NCBI GenBank assembly: GCA_002389905.1
Contig: DGRE01000049.1
Coordinates: forward strand, 23,524 to 87,523
Reading direction: 5' to 3'
Length of the DNA stretch: 64,000 nucleotides
DNA from: Hungatella sp. UBA4396
Lineage (GTDB): Bacteria; Bacillota; Clostridia; Lachnospirales; Lachnospiraceae
Positions 58,444 through 64,000 of this stretch are shown here, piece by piece (position 1 is the first letter of the stretch; each line of letters starts with the position of its first letter). Position numbers and translations under genes: made by a program. Below the pieces are notes generated by a model, which was given only the letters and a program-made list of their open reading frames with translations, made no database searches and was not told the origin of the DNA.

Positions 58444-59867
58444 GCGGCACCTCCCATCGCAAGAATGCGCTTCAATGTACTTTGCGGCATGCCGTTTTCC
58501 AGCAGCCTTCTCTGCAGGCTCCCTGAGATGCCCTGCACGATCTCATGGTGTCCGGTAATGATGAATTTCCCATTCTCCATACGGTTCTCGGTAATGTGGT
58601 ACTGGAACAGCGGCCGGAAGTTTCTCGTGCCGTCCGGCAGGATCTCGCATTCCATAATTTCCATGACGCGTCGGGCCTTATTCTCCAGCTGCTTGCAGAA
58701 CACCACAAGGGGATAGGCTTCTGTCACATAGGCCATGAGGGTTTCATCAGACATATCCACCGCACGTTTGCACAGGGATACCATTCTGCGCCATGTGGCC
58801 TCACAGCTGTTAGAGTGAATTGTGGTCAATACCGTGATACCGGTTCGGGCTGCCTCCTGGGCTGCGTTTGCCTCGGCGCTTCGCATTTCTCCCACCACTA
58901 CATAATCGGGGTTAAAGCGCAGAGACATATCCAGAAGACTGGTCTGCGTAATCCGCTGCCGTTCATTTTCACTGTCGCGGGTCAGGGTGTGGATGACACT
59001 GTTTACGACTTGCCCATCCCTGCGCCTTACCAATGCAAGCTCGCGGGAGCCGTTCTCAATGGTAAAGATACGCTTTCCATCCGGGATAGTGGTCAGAAGC
59101 CATCCCGCCAGTGTGGTCTTGCCGGAGCTGGTGGCTCCTGCCACGCAGGTAGACACCCCGTATCGCAAACATTCCGATAAAAAGTCCAGCATCGGCTCCG
59201 TGGCTGTACCGCCTCCGGTAAAGTCATCCTTTTGCATAGACTGCGGGTTTACAATACGGATAGAGGCGGCTACGCCGACATCTTCATCCACCACCGGAGA
59301 CTTTAGAACCGCAATACGGATATTTTTGCTCAGATGTCCCAGAGCGGTAGGGCTGGCATTGTCAAGCACCATGCCGGACACATGCAGCATGCGGCGCACC
59401 ACGTTGATTGCGTGTTCAGGACTTTCAAAGTGTTCTTCCAGCTTTCTGGTGATTCCATTGCTATACTGGACCTCCACATCATCCCAGGCATTCACGTCAA
59501 TTTCCTCAATGCCCTCCCCGAAGATGTACTTGGTCAGGAAGGAAAACTCGGCCATTTCGGTATAAATCGCGTCGGTGAGCTGTTCCTCGGTCATTTCCGC
59601 CACAGCTAACCGGTTATCCTGGAGGTACTTTGAAATGTAGCGCTTGATCTGCTCCTTTCGTTCACCATTGCTTCCATCTGTAATGAGCCCCGCATATTGG
59701 GAAGAAATATGGGCCTGAACCTCCCTGAGGACTGAACCAAATTCATGGGTATTTGAGGATGAAAAAAACAGGCTCTGAGAGCCTGCCGCAGTTCGTGTCT
59801 TATCTATTTTCATAACCGGAGCAGATACCGTCTGCCGGTCTGCTTTTCCAGGCTTTTTTCGGCTCAT
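58440..59867 (-). CDS. tadA: TadA/CpaF pilus assembly ATPase
   Basis: 475 residues. Walker A GATSSGKTT (244-252), RIFTIENGSRELAL (Asp box), MRSAEANAAQEAARTGI and TTIHSNSCEATW (His box) show a GspE/CpaF-family hexameric ATPase. N-terminal three-helix region (about 45-120). It powers Tad pilus extension and, in this family, retraction. Overlaps TadZ by 4 nt. Also described as a partner of secretion systems; here it lies beside a full conjugation set. Confidence 0.93.
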   Translation of the reverse strand: MSRKKPGKADRQTVSAPVMKIDKTRTAAGSQSLFFSSSNTHEFGSVLREVQAHISSQYAGLITDGSNGERKEQIKRYISKYLQDNRLAVAEMTEEQLTDAIYTEMAEFSFLTKYIFGEGIEEIDVNAWDDVEVQYSNGITRKLEEHFESPEHAINVVRRMLHVSGMVLDNASPTALGHLSKNIRIAVLKSPVVDEDVGVAASIRIVNPQSMQKDDFTGGGTATEPMLDFLSECLRYGVSTCVAGATSSGKTTLAGWLLTTIPDGKRIFTIENGSRELALVRRRDGQVVNSVIHTLTRDSENERQRITQTSLLDMSLRFNPDYVVVGEMRSAEANAAQEAARTGITVLTTIHSNSCEATWRRMVSLCKRAVDMSDETLMAYVTEAYPLVVFCKQLENKARRVMEIMECEILPDGTRNFRPLFQYHITENRMENGKFIITGHHEIVQGISGSLQRRLLENGMPQSTLKRILAMGGAA

Positions 59868-60676
59868 ACGCCAAACACCTCCTTTGCTATTTTTTCAATC
59901 TCCTTGCGAAAGCCCCGGCTGTCCTTGAGGCTCAGCTCCCCAAACAGATTTCCGCACAGAGCCAGATTTTCCATCTCTTCGGAATGCGGAAGCTGAAATA
60001 CCACATTTCCCAGCACTTGTTCAATATGCTCTCCCGATTGATTGGAGCGTACATTGGATGCCACCTTATACTGCTTATCTGCATCCCATTTCTGATCCTT
60101 CAGCAGGGGAAGCTGGCTGGACAGATAGCTGATGGATTTTAAGTCGCAGTTTACCAGGCGGAGAACGGAGTCCGCCTCCAGAAGAGAAACCGCCGACAGA
60201 ATGTCGTGAGCAATATAGCTGCCACAGTCGATGATGATGTAGGGTGCGATGTCTCGCAGGTGATCGATCAGTTCCGCCGCCAGCTCCTGGCTGTAGGGCG
60301 GATAGGTAAACACATTTTCTCCCTTGAGCATGCCAATCATGGTCAGGTTGCCGATTTTCTTATGGGTCACGCAGTTCTGTTCAATGAGCAGATCGCTTAC
60401 ATGGGTGGCGGCAAGGATACTGCCAAGAGAGCGTTCGCATTCCAAGTCACCGGGCGGGCAGATGCAGGGAAGCATGGGGGCGGTCATATCACACAGCAAA
60501 AGTGCCACGTTCTTTTTATGTTCGGCAAGGTATTTAGCAAGACGCACACTAACGGTGGTCTTGCCGCTGCCGGGGCTGCCCCATACTGCCAGCACCTGCA
60601 CATCCTGTTCCGGTTCCTCCGGCAGGGCTTCTGTTTTATCTCGGGAGAACAGGCTTCCCTTCATAAAGTTCAGCAT
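59864..60676 (-). CDS. TadZ/CpaE-like P-loop ATPase
   Basis: 270 residues starting MLNFMKGSLFSRDKTEAL, 1 nt after the CpaB stop, with AGGAGG inside the end of that gene. WGSPGSGKTTVSVRLAKYLAEH is a MinD-like P-loop (deviant GxPGSGKT), then VALLLCDMTAPML and IIIDCGSYIAHD. It places the Tad machine in the cell. No receiver domain, unlike classical CpaE. Confidence 0.88.
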   Translation of the reverse strand: MLNFMKGSLFSRDKTEALPEEPEQDVQVLAVWGSPGSGKTTVSVRLAKYLAEHKKNVALLLCDMTAPMLPCICPPGDLECERSLGSILAATHVSDLLIEQNCVTHKKIGNLTMIGMLKGENVFTYPPYSQELAAELIDHLRDIAPYIIIDCGSYIAHDILSAVSLLEADSVLRLVNCDLKSISYLSSQLPLLKDQKWDADKQYKVASNVRSNQSGEHIEQVLGNVVFQLPHSEEMENLALCGNLFGELSLKDSRGFRKEIEKIAKEVFGV

Positions 60677-60677
60677 C

Positions 60678-61511
60678 TTATTCACCTCCTGCTTCTGTGG
60701 CAGGAGCCTCCGTTTCAGCAGATGGTTCTGTGCCGGAAGGCTGCGCTGTTTCAGTATTGTCCGATACTGCCGGTACGGGATACAGCTTGGCGATAACCTC
60801 ATCCTGCAGCTTAGTAAACTGAACGGCATTTTCCTTGGACCCCCTGAAAACAAGTGAAAGATGGAGCTTTCCATCCGCTTCTAGCGCTGCAAGGATTTTT
60901 GCTTGTTCGGGCGATACAAGCAGTGTCACAGTAGAGGGAAGCTCCTTTTCATTTTCATCTTCATCTTCAGAAATCTCTCCGGTATCTGTGTCATAGCCGG
61001 TGCTGGCCGTGACGCCAATCACCTCTACATAGGTCAGTTCCGGGGGGATGACTGTGGCTCCCTGCTTTTTATAGTCCGGTGCAATGACCGAGACAATATC
61101 ACCTGAGATGAGCTTGCCGGAAAGCCCTTGGGCAAAGTTTTTGATGCTGACCGAAATGGCCTGCTTGTCACCATTTAAGCTGTACAGATAGGCATTTTCA
61201 GCAGCTGGAACGTCAGATAGCTTGTCGGTAAGGATATAATCTCCGGGAAACAGATCCGCTTCGGCATATTTGCCGATCACCGAATCAGGCTGGCGCATTA
61301 AGTTCTCTGGCAGGTTATATCTGCCCACCTCCACCGTCTGCACGGTATCCTTTGTGATCTGGTCGCCGGCTTTGATCTCCTTTACCACCCGGACAATACT
61401 TGTTTTCTGCGATACGCTTTGGTTAAACAGCGGAGTAAGCGCAAAGCAGATGAGTAACGAAAGCACGATGCAGAGTACCCCCAGCATCGTGCGGTTTTTT
61501 AGAAAACTCAT
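60678..61511 (-). CDS. CpaB/RcpC pilus assembly protein with SAF domain
   Basis: 277 residues: N-terminal membrane helix (about 8-30), then a SAF domain VVKEIKAGDQITKDTVQTVEVGRY and LPGDYILTDKLSD, followed by a beta-rich region (VSVIAPDYKKQG, TVTLLVSPEQAKILAAL) and a Thr/Ala/Glu-rich tail. In diderms CpaB supports the secretin; monoderm forms probably guide the pilus through the wall. GAAGGAGG before the start. Confidence 0.85.
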   Translation of the reverse strand: MSFLKNRTMLGVLCIVLSLLICFALTPLFNQSVSQKTSIVRVVKEIKAGDQITKDTVQTVEVGRYNLPENLMRQPDSVIGKYAEADLFPGDYILTDKLSDVPAAENAYLYSLNGDKQAISVSIKNFAQGLSGKLISGDIVSVIAPDYKKQGATVIPPELTYVEVIGVTASTGYDTDTGEISEDEDENEKELPSTVTLLVSPEQAKILAALEADGKLHLSLVFRGSKENAVQFTKLQDEVIAKLYPVPAVSDNTETAQPSGTEPSAETEAPATEAGGE

Positions 61512-61552
61512 AGAGACAATTCCTCCTTCTTTCTATTAAAATCGGATCAGGA

Positions 61553-61651
61553 TCAAAAATAGCGGTGGTTTCGGAATCTGCGGATAAGCAGTGCTGTCAC
61601 TGCAGCAACAGGAACCGCAACACAAGCGACAGTAAATAATGTTTTTTTCAT
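61553..61651 (-). CDS. Small membrane protein in the Tad locus (32 aa)
   Basis: MKKTLFTVACVAVPVAAVTALL then RRFRNHRYF; one hydrophobic helix with basic end. GGAGGAC before the start, between CpaB and the prepilin peptidase. Possibly an accessory peptide of the pilus assembly. Confidence 0.55.
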   Translation of the reverse strand: MKKTLFTVACVAVPVAAVTALLIRRFRNHRYF

Positions 61652-61665
61652 GGGATAGTCCTCCT

Positions 61666-62091
61666 TCAAACTAAAAAATAGGCTGCAAGGCAGCCAATGG
61701 ATAGAAAAGGTGCGAGGGGGTATGCCCTTGGCACAGTCCTCCCGCGCAGTTTTTGGATCATAAAACATAGCGCATGAAACAGAAGAAGCAGGATAAGTCC
61801 TGCCATTAACGCTGTCATTCCGTTGTAAAAGCCTAGCACCAGACCGGAAGCCGCCATGAGCTTGATATCCCCGCCGCCCATGCCGCCCCATAACAGGGCG
61901 GCACTGAGCAGGACGAGGCTGGGAATCAGACCAAGCAGTTTTTCCGGCGTGAAATCAAGCAGAGCGGTCAGGGCGATGCATAGACACAGCATGTCGGGGA
62001 CGATCCGTTTGTAGATATCCCAAGCGGATACCGCAATCAACAGGACAATAAAAAAGCCGCCCTGCAGTAGGAGCGACGGATCAGCCACCAT
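61666..62091 (-). CDS. TadV-like prepilin peptidase (A24)
   Basis: 141 residues, start MVADPSLLL overlapping the Flp stop. Polytopic: VSAWDIYKRIVPDMLCL carries the first catalytic Asp and GGMGGGDIKLMAASGLVLG the GxGD site with the second. It cleaves the Flp and TadE-type prepilins. Short single-domain form without the methylase domain, as usual for TadV. Confidence 0.92.
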   Translation of the reverse strand: MVADPSLLLQGGFFIVLLIAVSAWDIYKRIVPDMLCLCIALTALLDFTPEKLLGLIPSLVLLSAALLWGGMGGGDIKLMAASGLVLGFYNGMTALMAGLILLLLFHALCFMIQKLRGRTVPRAYPLAPFLSIGCLAAYFLV

Positions 62092-62311
62092 AATTGAACA
62101 TATCAACGATACGCTGTTTTAATGTAGGCAGGACGGTTTCACCGAACAGGGCATACAATCCGGCCAGCACCAGAGCACCAATGACAACAGCCATAAGGAT
62201 CTTGATGGCCGTGTCGACGAAATTTTCCCCGTCCTTTCTACGGAGCAGAGCCTGTGCTTCCAGTGCCTTTGTGGTGAGCTTATTGGTTACCTTGGATACA
62301 AATTTTTTCAT
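62081..62311 (-). CDS. Flp-type major pilin (DUF6133-like)
   Basis: 76 residues starting MKKFVSKVTNKLTTKALEAQ, GGAGG before it. GENFVDTAIKILMAVVIGALVLAGLYALF is a Flp-type segment: a Gly-Glu (GE) junction for the prepilin peptidase, then a hydrophobic helix. Mature pilin of about 48 residues. Followed at once by its peptidase. Confidence 0.85.
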   Translation of the reverse strand: MKKFVSKVTNKLTTKALEAQALLRRKDGENFVDTAIKILMAVVIGALVLAGLYALFGETVLPTLKQRIVDMFNYGG

Positions 62312-62374
62312 TGAAATGACCTCCATTTTATTTGATTTGGTTTTTAATATTGGTGAATGGGTGACACGGCAAGA

Positions 62375-62770
62375 CTACAGCCCTGCCATCTGCATACCGG
62401 GCTGCTGTTCCGGCTGGGACGCCTGTTCCATCAGCTGTCTGCCCTGGGTTTGACTCTGTGTCAGTGCCTGCTGGTAGGCATCGACAACCGCTTGATTCAG
62501 CTGCTCGCGAAACTCCTTGGTGACCGGGAAGCAGATATCCTTGTACTCGCCATTGCCCGCCTTATAGCTGGGCATGGCAATAAACAGCCCCTTGGTGCTG
62601 TCCACGATTTTAACGTTGCGGATGGCAAAGCAGTCGTTTAGGTTAACCGATGCGTAAGCCCTGACATTGCCGTCCGGACGAATGGAACCGATTTTAACGT
62701 CGATCTTCATAGGGAGCGGCTGTTCAGCGGTGGTCTGTGCTATTTTCGGTGCAGTTTGCGTTTTACTCAT
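62375..62770 (-). CDS. SpoVG-family protein with tagged tail (131 aa)
   Basis: SpoVG core at about 20-100: PMKIDVKIGSIRPDGNVRAYAS, NLNDCFAIRNVKIVDSTKGLFIAMPS, GEYKDICFPVTKEFREQLN. SpoVG proteins bind nucleic acid and regulate transcripts. A Gln-rich end QPEQQPGMQMAGL carries the shared tail; chromosomal SpoVG proteins do not have this type of end. It overlaps the second copy by 8 nt. Confidence 0.9.
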   Translation of the reverse strand: MSKTQTAPKIAQTTAEQPLPMKIDVKIGSIRPDGNVRAYASVNLNDCFAIRNVKIVDSTKGLFIAMPSYKAGNGEYKDICFPVTKEFREQLNQAVVDAYQQALTQSQTQGRQLMEQASQPEQQPGMQMAGL

Positions 62771-63098
62771 GGGTGATTCCTCCTTCTTCAGATTCTTCTA
62801 TTTGCAGGGTCTGCTCCCCGGCCTGTAGGAGTGCCTGACGGTATGCTTCCAGTACCTCTTCGTTGATCTGCTCCCTAAGCTCTTTTACGATAGGAAAGCA
62901 GGTGTCCCGGTACTCGCCGGAGGTACTTCTGCGGCTGGGCATAGCGGCAAACAGACCGGTGGGCGTTTCGATGACCTTCACTCCCCGGACAACAAAGCAA
63001 TCTGCCAGCGTAATGGATGCAAAGGCTCTTACCCTGCCATTTAAGTGAATCGTATTGATACGAGCATCGATTTTGATGGGTGTTAATTGCTGGTTCAT
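62763..63098 (-). CDS. SpoVG-family protein (111 aa)
   Basis: Starts MNQQLTPIKIDARINTIHLN after AAGGAGG. Same fold as the next gene: GRVRAFASITLADCFVVRGV, TGLFAAMPSRR, CFPIVKELREQINEEV. The tail, EESEEGGITHE, is acidic without the hydrophobic end. Two adjacent SpoVG copies may form a heteromer or act on different RNAs of the element. Two SpoVG genes in tandem in an ICE are not usual in what I know. Confidence 0.9.
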   Translation of the reverse strand: MNQQLTPIKIDARINTIHLNGRVRAFASITLADCFVVRGVKVIETPTGLFAAMPSRRSTSGEYRDTCFPIVKELREQINEEVLEAYRQALLQAGEQTLQIEESEEGGITHE

Positions 63099-63158
63099 GT
63101 GTTTTCCTCCTTCATTTTTAGGCAATAAAAAACAGCCCTATGGCTGTGTTGTCTGTGG

Positions 63159-63719
63159 CTACAGATTCATTTGCGGCCCCTCAATTTGTTCCTGCTCCGG
63201 CGCTTGAAATGAGATTTCCTTGAAACCGAAGGTATCACAATAATGAAAGGTGCTGCCGCTTTTATCATACAGCTCCAGCACATCCGACATAGATAAACTG
63301 TGCCCTTCATAGCCGGGTGGGTGGTCAACATTAAATTTGGTATAGAGTGCTTCCAGATCATTGGTGTCCACCTCGCCGTCGTACACCACCTGATAGCTGG
63401 CGGGGTCCGGTTCTCCGAAGCGTCTTGTAAAGTCATCATAGCTGATGAATTTCATCATCACATCCGTTTCAGGTGCAATCTGCCACACACGGCAGCGCCT
63501 TAGCAGTGCAGTGTTGCCCTCCGGATCGAGGGTCCCCGCCGCCAGACGCTCGAAGGTGCCAGGCGTCCATTCCACTTCCAGTCCCTTTTTTTCTGTGAGA
63601 TAGGATTTCAGTTCATCGGTTTGGAACATAGGATCGACCACAGCATTTTCCCCGGAGAGATAGCCTGCCGTGTTTCCGTAGTACAGAATGCGGTTATTTT
63701 TAATCTGAATGTTACTCAT
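63159..63719 (-). CDS. YodL-domain protein with tagged tail (186 aa)
   Basis: Start MSNIQIKNNRILYYGN after GAAAGGAGG. The first half is NTAGYLSGENAVVDPMFQTD. The YodL domain is at about 75-165: RRCRVWQIAPETDVMMKFISYD, YQVVYDGEVDTNDLEALYTKFN, HPPGYEGHSLSMSDVLELYD and YCDTFGFKEI. YodL domains are frequent in ICE polyvalent proteins, sometimes linked to antirestriction. It ends EQIEGPQMNL, a shared tail. It lies 29 nt from the 3' exon of the intron-split gene. Confidence 0.85.
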   Translation of the reverse strand: MSNIQIKNNRILYYGNTAGYLSGENAVVDPMFQTDELKSYLTEKKGLEVEWTPGTFERLAAGTLDPEGNTALLRRCRVWQIAPETDVMMKFISYDDFTRRFGEPDPASYQVVYDGEVDTNDLEALYTKFNVDHPPGYEGHSLSMSDVLELYDKSGSTFHYCDTFGFKEISFQAPEQEQIEGPQMNL

Positions 63720-63748
63720 GAAAAGCCCTCCTTTCCAGGTGAGGCTGA

Positions 63749-63793
63749 TTATTGGAAGTAAAACTCCACACTGTAGGTGATGTTGGATTTGTT
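63749..63793 (-). pseudogene. 3' exon of an intron-interrupted gene
   Basis: Directly after the intron 3' end the frame reads NKSNITYSVEFYFQ and TAA, 45 nt. The gene's main part lies beyond the window on the other side of the intron. Splicing would restore it, so it may be a live gene. Reading frame inferred from the open triplets; product unknown. Confidence 0.5.
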
Positions 63794-64000
63794 GTAGGGT
63801 AGGCAGCCAACGCCACGCCATATTTCTATGGCAGGTTTTTGTCTGCCCCCCTCCGAACCGTACGTACACCTTTCAATGTATACGGCTCTCCAATTGTTTC
63901 TAAATCATTTTCCGCCATGGATATCCCAGTGACAGTCTTTGCATACGATTAAGGTCTTTCTGTTCATTTTTGACATTATTAAAACCCAATTCGGTATATG
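63794..64000 (-). mobile_element. Group II intron, 3' part (end of ltrA, domains V and VI)
   Basis: Domain V occupies 63855-63888: GAGCCGTATACATTGAAAGG.../...CGTACGGTTC, a 34-nt hairpin with AGC triad and GAAA tetraloop. Domain VI follows with GGGGGGCAG pairing to CTGCCTACCC, ending about CCCTAC at 63794. The maturase 3' end lies upstream. The 5' part lies outside the window. Minus strand, in line with the interrupted gene. Confidence 0.88.
63905..64000 (-). CDS. ltrA: Group II intron maturase LtrA, C-terminal end (partial)
   Basis: The frame reads PNWVLIMSKMNRKTLIVCKD, CHWDIHGGK and stop. This is the HNH-type endonuclease end of group II reverse transcriptase-maturases (CxxC...H with WDIHGGK). 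The rest is beyond the window. Confidence 0.85.
   Translation of the reverse strand, partial: HIPNWVLIMSKMNRKTLIVCKDCHWDIHGGK

Noticed and set aside
62375..63098. Sporulation locus
   Set aside because: SpoVG homologues alone do not indicate sporulation genes; they sit in an ICE operon.
1..64000. CRISPR arrays, tRNA and rRNA genes
   Set aside because: No regularly spaced short repeats with unique spacers, no Cas-like protein, and no tRNA or rRNA signature were seen; the regular DNA repeats at about 29060-29700 encode Sel1 motifs.

Overview
The window looks like part of a low-to-mid GC Firmicutes chromosome, most likely a gut clostridium of the Lachnospiraceae type. Strong AGGAGG-like ribosome binding sites, OmpR-type regulation of NlpC/P60 and VanW envelope proteins, and Gram-positive conjugation genes all fit. 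Most of it appears to be an integrative and conjugative element (ICE) carrying a large cargo. Neither end of the element is visible, so two adjacent elements cannot be excluded. No tRNA, rRNA or CRISPR array was seen.

Left module (1-4.25 kb, minus strand): the start of a large serine recombinase that runs off the window, several small ICE proteins (including an LPD28-like protein and a resolvase domain that has lost its catalytic serine), two copies of a GCGGC hairpin element, a structured non-coding stretch and a sigma-70-like regulator. Next to it lie a cyclic-di-GMP-I riboswitch controlling only a 13-codon ORF (4.48-4.73 kb) and a truncated permease gene.

Envelope module (5.7-17.8 kb, minus strand): secreted NlpC/P60 protein, response regulator and histidine kinase; then a membrane-anchored double-PpiC foldase with a Cys/His cluster, a cation-diffusion-facilitator fused to an HflK-like SPFH domain, HflC and HflK; then VanW-G5 and a four-repeat peptidoglycan-binding NlpC/P60 protein. 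Three nearly identical tandem-repeat sites, each exactly 9 nt before a -10-like hexamer, precede the three transcription units. They are best explained as a regulon of this two-component system.

Metal and signalling cargo (18-24.4 kb): two divergent Zn/Cd P-type ATPases, a separate HMA protein and a CadC/SmtB repressor with palindromic operators and a decayed second repressor, then a zinc-ribbon protein and a small Ser/Thr kinase.

Conjugation module (24.5-64 kb, almost all minus strand): HTH protein, VirD4 coupling protein, TOPRIM protein, MobP3-like relaxase with about twelve Sel1 repeats, relaxosome protein, candidate oriT, ParM/ParR, NlpC-M23 hydrolase, VirB4, PrgI/VirB3, VirB6 and VirB2-like proteins, and a complete Tad/Flp pilus locus. 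Accessory genes include an amidoligase/gamma-glutamylcyclotransferase pair, a Fic enzyme, a cytosine methyltransferase with a long repetitive insert, a nucleoside-deoxyribosyltransferase-like protein, two SpoVG homologues and a YodL protein. Later insertions are a diguanylate cyclase/XRE pair beside a duplicated hydrolase 3' end, a plus-strand CAT-like gene, and a group II intron whose 3' part closes the window.

The most unusual pattern crosses gene families: at least nine accessory proteins, from both ends of the window, end in a similar E/Q/P/S-rich tail closing with alternating hydrophobic residues (for example PGMELKL, PGLSMSM, GPQMNL). The secretion and pilus machinery lacks it. It may be a shared recognition or delivery tag, and it links the left recombinase module to the conjugation module.
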